Assembly (NCBI GenBank): GCA_002307715.1
Contig: DBUA01000041.1
Span: 1-17,396 of the forward strand
Direction: 5' to 3'
Source: Candidatus Moranbacteria bacterium UBA1302
GTDB lineage: Bacteria; Patescibacteriota; Minisyncoccia; Moranbacterales; UBA1568
Length of the DNA: 17,396 nucleotides
Shown: piece by piece, positions 1 through 6,154 of the stretch
Numbering within the stretch: the stretch's first letter is position 1
Layout: each line of letters opens with the position of its first letter
The notes under the pieces: generated by a model
The model's input: the letters and a program-made list of their open reading frames with translations, nothing else
Databases searched by the model: none
Told to the model about the DNA's origin: nothing
Position numbers and translations under genes: made by a program

Positions 1-2
1 AA

Positions 3-209
3 GAGTACAATGCGAAGTTCGATGCAAGGTTCGATGAGCTAACTCGTCGCTTAGTCGACCTGGAAAGCGATTTCGGCCGCCTTAATCACACCGTTAAGTC
101 CATCGAGCTTTCCCCGACCCCCTACGGCAAGCCGAAGACGTTTCATTCAGCAACCGAATACCATTCGGTTCGCGAGCCGATCCGTCGTAAACTCGGATGC
201 ATGGGCTAA
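3..209 (+). CDS. C-terminal end of an unidentified protein (partial, 5' truncated)
   Basis: An open frame enters from the left edge and ends at TAA 207-209, giving 68 visible residues. The first 35 or so are charged with regularly spaced hydrophobics (FDARFDELTRRLVDLESDF, then LNHTVKSIEL), which looks like an amphipathic helix or coiled coil. The tail is polar, rich in His, Tyr and Arg, and ends in Gly. I do not recognise a family. A terminator follows about 30 bases after the stop, so this is the last gene of its transcription unit. The upstream part is outside the window, so neither start nor domain content can be judged. Confidence 0.6.
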   Translation, partial: EYNAKFDARFDELTRRLVDLESDFGRLNHTVKSIELSPTPYGKPKTFHSATEYHSVREPIRRKLGCMG

Positions 210-236
210 TCAATAGCCCAGCCCGAAAATTATTTT

Positions 237-264
237 AAACCGCAACAATGAGAGCGGTTTTTTC
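237..264 (+). terminator. Intrinsic terminator after the partial gene
   Basis: A 7-bp perfect stem (237-243 with 254-260, AAACCGC/GCGGTTT) with a 10-nt loop runs into a T-rich tract (TTTTTTCTTT). It ends transcription of the truncated upstream gene. The extended -10 element of the next gene begins only about 20 bases downstream. Confidence 0.85.
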
Positions 265-288
265 TTTGGTTGATTTTTATGCTATAAT
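260..288 (+). promoter_or_regulatory. Extended -10 promoter for the methyltransferase/lipoprotein pair
   Basis: TATAAT at 283-288 is preceded by TG one base upstream (TGCTATAAT, extended -10). The only -35 candidate at 17-bp spacing is the T-rich sequence at 260-265, which belongs to the preceding terminator. Transcription would start near 295, about 22 bases before the ATG at 317. Confidence 0.6.
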
Positions 289-316
289 ACAAATATTCTT
301 ACTAAGATTACTTCGT

Positions 317-862
317 ATGGTTACACCTACTGGTCTTTCGTTTGTTGACCCGGCCACTGTTGTCGGGCAGTTACCGGTTAAGCCAGGTGATATCGTTGCC
401 GATTTCGGTTGTGGCGCCGGTTATTTTTCTTTTGAATTTGCCAAACGTGTCGGTTCAGAAGGAACAGTATATTCTTTCGATATCCTCCCGGCCGCTCTTG
501 AAGCAGTCAATAGTCGAGCAAAAACGCTTGGGTTGAGCAATCTCATCGTAAAGCGTGTCAATCTTGAACTCGAAAATGGATCGACTCTCGGCAGAGAGAG
601 CGTTGATTGGGTTGTCCTGAAAGATATGCTGTTCCAGAACAAGCATAAAGACGCCATACTTCGCGAAGCGGCTCGCGTGCTCCGTTCTGGCGGACATGCG
701 CTCATCATGGAGTGGAGCCCGAACCAATCGTTTGTCGGTCCTGACCAAGAGCTCCGTATCAGCCCGGATCAGATGCGTGATTTGGTTATCCAGGCAGGAT
801 TAGCCGTTGAAAAAGAATTGAATGTCGGAGGATTCCATTATGCGTTTTTGATCAAAGAGTAA
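317..862 (+). CDS. Class I SAM-dependent methyltransferase
   Basis: The product is 181 residues. Motif I of the Rossmann-fold methyltransferases is clear at about residues 27-36 (VADFGCGAGY), and the acidic residue ending strand 2 lies in VYSFDILPAAL. A motif resembling post-motif II/III follows (VDWVVLKDML), then REAARVLRSGGHALIMEW, typical of the UbiE/Methyltransf_11-like group. The substrate cannot be read from sequence. An in-frame ATG at 248 lies inside the terminator and upstream of the TATAAT box, so it cannot be in the transcript. ATG 317 is therefore chosen, although no Shine-Dalgarno is visible. The lipoprotein gene follows after 29 bases, probably in the same operon. Confidence 0.85.
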   Translation: MVTPTGLSFVDPATVVGQLPVKPGDIVADFGCGAGYFSFEFAKRVGSEGTVYSFDILPAALEAVNSRAKTLGLSNLIVKRVNLELENGSTLGRESVDWVVLKDMLFQNKHKDAILREAARVLRSGGHALIMEWSPNQSFVGPDQELRISPDQMRDLVIQAGLAVEKELNVGGFHYAFLIKE

Positions 863-891
863 GAGAAATACGTCGTTGACAGGGCATCGTT

Positions 892-2289
892 ATGGGAAAA
901 ACAAAAAGATGGCTTTCCGTTATCGGTATAGCGCTTTCCGCAGTTTCTCTTTCTGGCTGCGGTTTCAAGACGACCACACCGGCATCATACAGCATCGATC
1001 TTGAAGTATGGGGTGTTTTTGATGATAGCGATGCGTATACTCAGGTTTTTGCCGAATATAAGAAAATCAATCCATACGTTAGGAATATCACGTACCGCAA
1101 ACTGGATGCCAATACGTATAAGGAAGATTTGTTGAATGCTTTAGCTGCTGGCAATGGGCCGGATATCTTCATGATACGCAATTCTTGGCGTGGCTCTTTC
1201 CAGGATAAAAGCGCTCCGGCACCAGATACGATGATCACTGAACAGGCCTATCGTTCAGCGCTGGTTGATGTTGCCGCGGACGATTTTATCGGCAGTGATG
1301 GGAAAATATACGGCATACCGCTTTCGGTCGATTCGCTCGCGCTTTATTATAACAAAGACCTTTTCAATGCTGCTGGCATTACTCAGCCGCCGACGACTTG
1401 GGATGAATTGGCTGAAGACGCCAAGAGACTCACTCGCATCGATCAGAGCGGCAATATTACCCAGTCCGGTGTCGCGATGGGGACAGCATATAACATCAAT
1501 CGATCGACAGACATCCTGACAGCGCTCATGTTCCAGAAGGGCTCGAATATCATTGAAAAGAACCAATCGGGACGGGTGAATTTTACCGACGATCAAAGCC
1601 GATCAGCCTTCGATTTTTATACGCAATTTGCTCATGCCGGCTCTGGCTATTATGTCTGGAATCCGCAGCTTCATTATTCCATTGATGCTTTTTATGAAGG
1701 AACGGTCGGAATGATGATCAATTATTCCTGGCAGTATGCCACCATCAAGCAAAAAAATGCGAAGCTGAATATAGGGATCGCTGCTTTGCCTCAGTTCGAT
1801 AGCCTCCATGCCAAGAACGTTGCTAATTATTGGGGGTATGCTGTTTCTAAATCGAAATCGTATCCTTCCGATTCGTCAGCGCAGACAGCTTCCGGTATCA
1901 ATGTCACTGCCTGGAATGCTGCTCGGACGCATGAAGCGTGGCAACTCCTCAAGTTTATGGGGCTCCCGATACAGAATAATTCCGTTACGCTTCAGAATGC
2001 GATTGCTGGCACGACAAAGACATTCACGGTTTCTGTTGATCCGACGGAGCTTTATCTTGCTCAGACCGGCAAACCAGCCGCTCGACGCGATCTTATAGAC
2101 AAAGAGAAGAGCGATATCGTTTTTGGTCCGTTTGTGACGGGAAATCTTATCGCTGAGAATTGGTATCAGGGGAATACCGAAGCCATGGAATCGGCCATGG
2201 CTGAGATGATCGATTCGGTGAATACTGGAGCAAAGAATACATACGATGCACTTTCCACAGCTGTCAATCGCATCAATGTTCTTAAGTAA
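892..2289 (+). CDS. Extracellular solute-binding lipoprotein, ABC family 1
   Basis: The 465-residue product starts with a lipoprotein signal: basic n-region, hydrophobic core and lipobox LSGC with the lipidated Cys at residue 23. The mature part matches family 1 (sugar-type) solute-binding proteins: DIFMIRNSW, GIPLSVDSLALYYNKDLFNAAG, PTTWDELAEDAKRL, and a late GAKNTYDALSTAVNRI helix. It should capture an extracellular solute, classically an oligosaccharide, and hand it to an ABC permease. No permease or ATPase gene is nearby, so the transporter must be encoded elsewhere or the protein works alone. AGGG at 881-884 is a moderate ribosome-binding site 7 bases before the ATG. No terminator is seen before the typA promoter. 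Confidence 0.88.
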   Translation: MGKTKRWLSVIGIALSAVSLSGCGFKTTTPASYSIDLEVWGVFDDSDAYTQVFAEYKKINPYVRNITYRKLDANTYKEDLLNALAAGNGPDIFMIRNSWRGSFQDKSAPAPDTMITEQAYRSALVDVAADDFIGSDGKIYGIPLSVDSLALYYNKDLFNAAGITQPPTTWDELAEDAKRLTRIDQSGNITQSGVAMGTAYNINRSTDILTALMFQKGSNIIEKNQSGRVNFTDDQSRSAFDFYTQFAHAGSGYYVWNPQLHYSIDAFYEGTVGMMINYSWQYATIKQKNAKLNIGIAALPQFDSLHAKNVANYWGYAVSKSKSYPSDSSAQTASGINVTAWNAARTHEAWQLLKFMGLPIQNNSVTLQNAIAGTTKTFTVSVDPTELYLAQTGKPAARRDLIDKEKSDIVFGPFVTGNLIAENWYQGNTEAMESAMAEMIDSVNTGAKNTYDALSTAVNRINVLK

Positions 2290-2301
2290 TAAGCTTCCTG
2301 A

Positions 2302-2330
2302 TTGACAGGATGCGGAAAAGAGCGTACAAT
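2302..2330 (+). promoter_or_regulatory. Near-consensus sigma-70 promoter of typA
   Basis: TTGACA (2302-2307), exactly 17 bp of spacer, then TACAAT (2325-2330). Transcription is expected near 2337, giving a leader of about 65 nt that begins with a hairpin and U-tract. Confidence 0.85.
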
Positions 2331-2342
2331 ATAGATGTTCAG

Positions 2343-2365
2343 AAAGGCGTGGACGCGCCTTTTTT
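2343..2365 (+). terminator. Hairpin plus T-tract in the typA leader (possible attenuator)
   Basis: The 7-bp stem AAAGGCG/CGCCTTT (2343-2349 with 2356-2362) has a 6-nt loop and runs into further T residues (2360-2365 are all T). It lies downstream of the typA promoter, so it belongs to the leader. It may also end the upstream lipoprotein operon, 54 bases after that stop codon. Confidence 0.65.
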
Positions 2366-2401
2366 CGATGGAAAATAATCAGGCAGTAAAAGGAATATTT
2401 T

Positions 2402-4189
2402 ATGGAAATTCGCAATATCGCTATCATAGCGCACGTCGATCATGGCAAGACGACTTTGACTGACGCCATGATGCGTCAGACTGGCATGGTGACTGAAGCT
2501 GGAGCTTCTATGGACTCCAATACGCTCGAGCGCGAGCGTGGCATCACGATTTATGCCAAGAATGCCGCTCTTCTTTGGAAAGATACGAAAATCAATATTG
2601 TCGACACTCCCGGTCATGCGGATTTCGGTTCCGAAGTGGAACGCGTACTTCGTTCTATTGATAGCGTCGTATTGGTCGTTGATGCTCAAGAAGGCCCGAT
2701 GCCTCAGACGCGCTTCGTATTAAAGAAATCGCTCGAACTCGGACTTAAGCCGATTGTCGTTCTCAATAAGATCGATAAGCCGGCCGCGAGACCGAAAGAA
2801 GTGGAAGAGATGGTCTATGAGCTTTTCCTTGATTTAGGTGCCACTGATGATCAGCTTGATTTCAAGGTGGTGTATGCTATCGCCCGTGATGGAGTGGCTT
2901 CTCTTTCCCTGGATGAGCCAGGCAAGGATCTTTCACCGCTTCTTGATACGATTCTTGAACGTGTTCCGGCAGCTGGACATGATATTGAAAGTCCGCTTCG
3001 TGCCCAGCCATTCAATCTCGGTTATGACAATTTCGTCGGGCGGTTGGCTATCGCGCGGCTTTACGAGGGGAAACTCCGCGTGAATGACCAGGTGTTAGTC
3101 CGAAATATCGAAGGCAAGAATGAAACTGGAAGAATCGTGAAGCTCTTCACGTTCCGCGGTATGAGCCGTGTCGAAGTGAATGAAGTTGAAGCGGGTGACA
3201 TTGCCATGATTGCCGGACTTCCGAATGTTGATATCGGAGATACGCTTTGTGTGACGACAGATCAGGAGTTGCTGCCTGCTATCGCGATTGACGAACCGAC
3301 TATCTCTTTGAGTTTTCTTGTTAATGATTCGCCATTTGCTGGTCGTGAAGGAAAATTCGTCACGAACAAACAGCTTCGTGAGCGCCTTGAAAAAGAGTTG
3401 GAAATCAACGTCGGTTTAAAAATAGATTTTACTGATGATAGCTATAAAGTATATGGCCGCGGTGAGCTGCATGTCGCGATTCTGCTTGAGAATATGCGTC
3501 GTGAGGGATATGAAGTCCAAGTGTCACAGCCACAAGTCATCATCAAGGATGTTGACGGCGTGCGCTCCGAACCGTTTGAAGAAGTGACGGTAGAATGTCC
3601 GATGGAGGCTTCCGGCACCGTGATCGAGAAACTCGGCAAGCGCAAAGGTGTCATGATGGAGATGAAAGAAGGATCCGGCGGCTATTCTCGCCTTATTTTT
3701 GAAGTGCCGACCCGCGGATTACTCGGTTATCGCGGCGAATTCATGATTGATACGCGCGGCGAGGGTACGCTTTATTCGCGTGTTATCGGATTTAAGCCGT
3801 ATGCAGGCGAAATCAAGAAGCGTGATGAGGGCTCGATGGTATCGATGGTGACTGGTAAAGCGCTGGCTTTTTCGCTCAATAATCTTCAGGATCGTGGAGT
3901 GCTTTATATAGGGGCCGCAACAGAAGTTTATGAAGGTATGGTCGTTGGAAATGTAGCTAAGGGCACTGATATGGCTGTTAACCCGATCAAAGGGAAAAAT
4001 CTTACGAACATGCGTGCTTCCGGTTCTGATGATGCGATTAAGCTGACACCGGCTTGGGAGCTTTCAATCGAACGTGGACTTGAAATCATGTCTGATGACG
4101 AATATCTTGAAATCACGCCGAAAAGCGTTCGTCTTCGCAAGCAATATCTCACTGAGACGGATCGCGTTCGTATGGGTCGGAAAAAATAA
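2402..4189 (+). CDS. typA: Translational GTPase TypA/BipA
   Basis: The 595-residue product is close to the usual TypA length of about 605-615. G-domain motifs are intact: P-loop AHVDHGKT (10-17), switch I RERGITI (45-50), G3 DTPGH (68-72) and G4 NKID (122-125). Domain II and the EF-G-like domains III and V follow, then the TypA-specific C-terminal region (GRGLLGYRGEFMIDTRGEGT, later KGKNLTNMRASGSDDAIKL). TypA binds the ribosome at the EF-G site and helps 50S biogenesis and stress or low-temperature growth. AAGGAA six bases before ATG 2402 sets the start. The gene has its own strong promoter and a terminator right after the stop, so it is probably monocistronic. Confidence 0.97.
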   Translation: MEIRNIAIIAHVDHGKTTLTDAMMRQTGMVTEAGASMDSNTLERERGITIYAKNAALLWKDTKINIVDTPGHADFGSEVERVLRSIDSVVLVVDAQEGPMPQTRFVLKKSLELGLKPIVVLNKIDKPAARPKEVEEMVYELFLDLGATDDQLDFKVVYAIARDGVASLSLDEPGKDLSPLLDTILERVPAAGHDIESPLRAQPFNLGYDNFVGRLAIARLYEGKLRVNDQVLVRNIEGKNETGRIVKLFTFRGMSRVEVNEVEAGDIAMIAGLPNVDIGDTLCVTTDQELLPAIAIDEPTISLSFLVNDSPFAGREGKFVTNKQLRERLEKELEINVGLKIDFTDDSYKVYGRGELHVAILLENMRREGYEVQVSQPQVIIKDVDGVRSEPFEEVTVECPMEASGTVIEKLGKRKGVMMEMKEGSGGYSRLIFEVPTRGLLGYRGEFMIDTRGEGTLYSRVIGFKPYAGEIKKRDEGSMVSMVTGKALAFSLNNLQDRGVLYIGAATEVYEGMVVGNVAKGTDMAVNPIKGKNLTNMRASGSDDAIKLTPAWELSIERGLEIMSDDEYLEITPKSVRLRKQYLTETDRVRMGRKK

Positions 4190-4211
4190 GCGGCGCATCG
4201 GAAGCATCATG

Positions 4212-4241
4212 AAGAACCGCTCCTTGTCTGGGCGGTTCTTT
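4212..4241 (+). terminator. Intrinsic terminator of typA
   Basis: Perfect 9-bp stem AAGAACCGC/GCGGTTCTT (4212-4220 with 4232-4240), 11-nt loop, with Ts at the 3' side. It lies 22 bases after the typA stop and directly before the first pilin-like gene. Confidence 0.8.
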
Positions 4242-4255
4242 TGATTTCTGACTTG

Positions 4256-4264
4256 TGGTATTAT
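4256..4264 (+). promoter_or_regulatory. Candidate extended -10 promoter of the pilin-like cluster
   Basis: TGGTATTAT (extended -10, hexamer 4259-4264) sits 16 bases after the typA terminator. No good -35 is present at 17 bp (T-rich TTCTTT, in the terminator arm). Initiation near 4271 would make the first gene almost leaderless if it starts at 4274. This is the same terminator/extended -10 layout as at 237-288. Confidence 0.4.
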
Positions 4265-4273
4265 GGAAGTGAT

Positions 4274-4759
4274 ATGAGTCGCTATCATTATTTTCCTATG
4301 ATGCATCTTTCTCAAAAACTCAGGATTCCTGTGAGCGCGATTCTCTTGTTTGTGACTGTCGTGGCGTGTTTGCCGTCGCCTGTTGATGCTGCGCTTGTAC
4401 CGTGCGGCCGTTCGAGCGGTACAGCAGCGGAAATGGCACCATGCACAGTGTGTCATATTATCGTTGGCGCCAAGACAGTTATTGATTGGGGGATGGGTAT
4501 CATGACATATGTCGCATTGGCTGTCATTGTCGCTATGGCTATCATGTACATCGTTTCAGCGGGCGATCAAACAATGATGGGCCGAGCGAAAGAAGGCATC
4601 AAAGCGTCGCTAGTCGGATTCGCTATCATGCTGCTGGCTTGGCTGATGGTGAATGTTACGATCAATCTTCTGTCGGCTACTATCGATGGTCTGACAGTAT
4701 CAAGCAGCGGCTTCACATTTTCGTGCGATACTTCATCCAATGCCAGTACTGGCAGTTGA
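4274..4759 (+). CDS. T4SS pilin-like (VirB2/TrbC-type) membrane protein, cysteine-bearing paralogue
   Basis: The product is 161 residues. An N-terminal signal sequence (hydrophobic residues 18-33, possible cleavage after VDA at 39) is followed by a Cys-containing segment (C44, then CTVC at 57-60). Next come two transmembrane helices (about 69-94 and 107-131) joined by the turn MYIVSAGDQTMMGRAK (91-106). The tail is polar, Ser-rich and holds one more Cys. Two helices with a Gly-Asp turn and a following Lys resemble VirB2/TrbC pilins, and CPR proteins grouped as T4SS pilin. The start at ATG 4274 is chosen for GGAAGTG at 4265-4271. ATG 4298 or 4301 are alternatives, because the candidate promoter overlaps this ribosome-binding site. 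It is the first of five related genes. Confidence 0.72.
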   Translation: MSRYHYFPMMHLSQKLRIPVSAILLFVTVVACLPSPVDAALVPCGRSSGTAAEMAPCTVCHIIVGAKTVIDWGMGIMTYVALAVIVAMAIMYIVSAGDQTMMGRAKEGIKASLVGFAIMLLAWLMVNVTINLLSATIDGLTVSSSGFTFSCDTSSNASTGS

Positions 4760-4775
4760 GCAGACGAGAGATATT

Positions 4776-5057
4776 ATGATGCTTCCCGTTCTTATTCATG
4801 CAGCACATGCCGGAGTCATCAGCGATGCTACTCCAGTGTCGACGATATTGGCGAAAATTCTCAATTTCGTATTGTCAATCGTTGGCGTGCTTGCTATAAT
4901 CGGATTGGTAGCGGCCGGGATGATGTATCTCACCGCCGCTGGAGATATGCGTCGGATTGCGACAGCAAAAAATGTTGCGCTCGCCGCTGTCATAGGCATA
5001 GCCATCGCACTTGGCGCATTGGTGATTGTCGGACAAATAGCAGAGTTCTTCTCGTGA
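4776..5057 (+). CDS. T4SS pilin-like small membrane protein, minimal form
   Basis: The product is 93 residues, essentially the bare domain. A short N-terminus is followed by helix 1 (27-51), the turn YLTAAGDMRRIATAKN (51-66), helix 2 (67-88) and the C-terminus AEFFS. An in-frame ATG at 4740 overlaps the preceding gene, but ATG 4776 has GAGAG 5 bases upstream and leaves a 16-base gap, so it is preferred. Helix 1 onward closely matches the second domain of the last gene in the cluster: NFVLSIVGVLAII against NFFLSIIGILAII, both with GIAIAL and both ending at FFS or FFA. There is no classical signal peptide; helix 1 probably serves as membrane signal. Function is inferred from family resemblance only. 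Confidence 0.72.
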   Translation: MMLPVLIHAAHAGVISDATPVSTILAKILNFVLSIVGVLAIIGLVAAGMMYLTAAGDMRRIATAKNVALAAVIGIAIALGALVIVGQIAEFFS

Positions 5058-5106
5058 AGAACAGCAACGCAGTAAAAAGAAAAAAGACGCCTTTGGGCGC
5101 AACGAA

Positions 5107-5120
5107 AGGGGGTGAGAAGT
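5107..5120 (+). promoter_or_regulatory. Strong ribosome-binding site deciding the start of the third pilin-like gene
   Basis: AGGGGGTG lies 6 bases before ATG 5121. An in-frame GTG at 5112 falls inside this site and is not the start. The stretch GGTGAGAAGTATGAA (5111-5125) recurs identically at the HU gene (15066-15080). Confidence 0.75.
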
Positions 5121-5489
5121 ATGAAACAGGTCAAACAGGCAGTATATGCCGCTTTTTCGGTTGCTCTTGCTTTGGCTCCGGCTGCTGCGAGTGCTCAGTG
5201 GTCATCGGGTCTATCAAACGCTTCCAGTTCTGGTCTTCCTGAGACGACTATTTATAGTCTTATCTCTCGTACCATGAACTGGCTTCTGGCCATCCTTGGT
5301 TTCCTCGGGATTATCGGATTCGTCATTGCTGGTATCCTTTATCTCACCGCCGCTGGCGATGAAGGTCAGATTGATAAGGCTAAGAATGCCATGATGTACT
5401 CCATTATCGGTGTTATCGTCGCTCTTATCGGTTTTGTCGTCATCCAGGCCGTGGAGGGATGGTTGACATCAGGAAATACGAGTTTTTAG
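5121..5489 (+). CDS. T4SS pilin-like membrane protein with signal peptide
   Basis: The product is 122 residues. A textbook signal peptide (MKQVKQ, hydrophobic core, cleavage probably after AAASA at residue 25) is followed by a Ser/Asn-rich linker (26-40). Helix 1 (52-75), the turn YLTAAGDEGQIDKAKN (74-89) and helix 2 (92-112) complete the pilin-like pattern, with a short tail WLTSGNTSF. The mature protein is therefore about 97 residues with two membrane helices, close to mature VirB2/TrbC pilins. Its very strong ribosome-binding site suggests it is the most highly expressed member and perhaps the major subunit, which is an inference. A 63-base gap separates it from the previous gene. A terminator-like fold follows the stop. 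Confidence 0.78.
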   Translation: MKQVKQAVYAAFSVALALAPAAASAQWSSGLSNASSSGLPETTIYSLISRTMNWLLAILGFLGIIGFVIAGILYLTAAGDEGQIDKAKNAMMYSIIGVIVALIGFVVIQAVEGWLTSGNTSF

Positions 5490-5508
5490 TTCGCAGCATT
5501 CTATGGAT

Positions 5509-5560
5509 ATCCGCTTCAGGTTTTCTGTTTCGTACAGATGCTTGGGCGGATTTCTGTTTT
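5509..5560 (+). terminator. Possible terminator inside the pilin-like cluster
   Basis: ATCCGC (5509-5514) can pair with GCGGAT (5546-5551), with an inner TCTG/CAGA helix (5524-5527 with 5535-5538), followed by TTCTGTTTT. The unpaired segments are large, so folding strength is uncertain. It is plausible because a promoter-like sequence follows at 5589. Confidence 0.4.
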
Positions 5561-5588
5561 ATGGGGCTTTCTTCTTAGGAGATGCGTA

Positions 5589-5617
5589 TTGTCTTTTCGT
5601 GGAGGAAAAGATACAAT
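5589..5617 (+). promoter_or_regulatory. Candidate internal promoter before the fourth pilin-like gene
   Basis: TTGTCT (5589-5594), 17-bp spacer, TACAAT (5612-5617). It overlaps both the GGAGGA ribosome-binding site (5601-5606) and ATG 5616. If this promoter is used, translation must begin further in (ATG 5637 or 5682). Confidence 0.4.
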
Positions 5618-6146
5618 GGCATCAGGATTCCTCATCATGATGAATCGGATATCTGTGGGGCATCTTTTTAATAAAAAAGATATGTTGATTGCTCGAAATT
5701 TTATACAAGCGTTTTGTCGGCCAGTTTCTCGGGTGTTGTCCGTAGTGATTATGGCTAGCTGTCTCTTTGTTGGTTTTGCTATCCAATCTTCAGCGGCTTC
5801 GACATCTTCGACATCTTCAACAACATCATCTTCTTCAACAGCTTCTTGTACGGGCACTATCAAGGCTGGAGTCTGTATCCCTTCCGGTACTGGCCTTTCA
5901 TCTGATTCTGTTCTAGCGCTTTTGACATCATTTATGTATTGGCTTTTGGGTATCTTCGGCATGCTCGGTATCATCGCGTTCGTTATTTCGGGAGTGCAAT
6001 ATCTTGCTGCTACTGCTGATGAGAAAATGGCTGAAGAAGCCAAACGAAATATGCGATATTCCGCGATCGGCATTATTGTCGCCTTGTCTGCTTTTATCAT
6101 CATCACCGCTATTGATCAGGCCTTATTAGGCAGCACTTATTTCTAA
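5616..6146 (+). CDS. T4SS pilin-like membrane protein with Ser/Thr-rich linker, divergent turn
   Basis: The product is 176 residues from ATG 5616, supported by GGAGGA 9 bases upstream. ATG 5637 (AGGA upstream) and ATG 5682 are alternatives. A long basic n-region and hydrophobic stretch (about 40-57) end at a likely signal-peptidase site around SSAAS. A Ser/Thr tract (62-77) and a segment with two cysteines (C78, C87) follow. Helix 1 (about 104-128), the turn YLAATADEKMAEEAKRN (129-145) and helix 2 (149-168) are pilin-like. The turn has Thr-Ala-Asp where the other five domains have Ala-Gly-Asp, making this the most divergent copy. The exposed Ser/Thr region would extend beyond the membrane, suggesting a minor or surface-variable subunit, which is speculative. 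Confidence 0.72.
   Translation: MASGFLIMMNRISVGHLFNKKDMLIARNFIQAFCRPVSRVLSVVIMASCLFVGFAIQSSAASTSSTSSTTSSSSTASCTGTIKAGVCIPSGTGLSSDSVLALLTSFMYWLLGIFGMLGIIAFVISGVQYLAATADEKMAEEAKRNMRYSAIGIIVALSAFIIITAIDQALLGSTYF
5798..5840 (+). repeat. In-frame short tandem repeat encoding the Ser/Thr tract
   Basis: The 9-base unit TTCGACATC occurs twice in tandem (5798-5815) and continues as degenerate TTC/AAC/ATC triplets to about 5840. The unit length is a multiple of three, so slippage would change linker length without frameshifting. Confidence 0.55.
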
Positions 6147-6154
6147 TAATCTGA

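Noticed and set aside
248..316. Upstream in-frame start for the methyltransferase
   Set aside because: The ATG lies inside the terminator stem-loop and upstream of TATAAT, so it would not be transcribed from that promoter, and the extra residues are not part of the fold.
871..885. TTGACA just before the lipoprotein start
   Set aside because: No -10 element occurs at 16-18 bp, and that position would fall inside the coding region. The gene is more simply read from the upstream promoter.
5081..5100. Hairpin CGCC/GGCG upstream of the third pilin-like gene, followed by a T-rich run on the minus strand
   Set aside because: Looks like a weak minus-strand terminator, but the stem is only 4 bp and no minus-strand gene is present; no function assigned.
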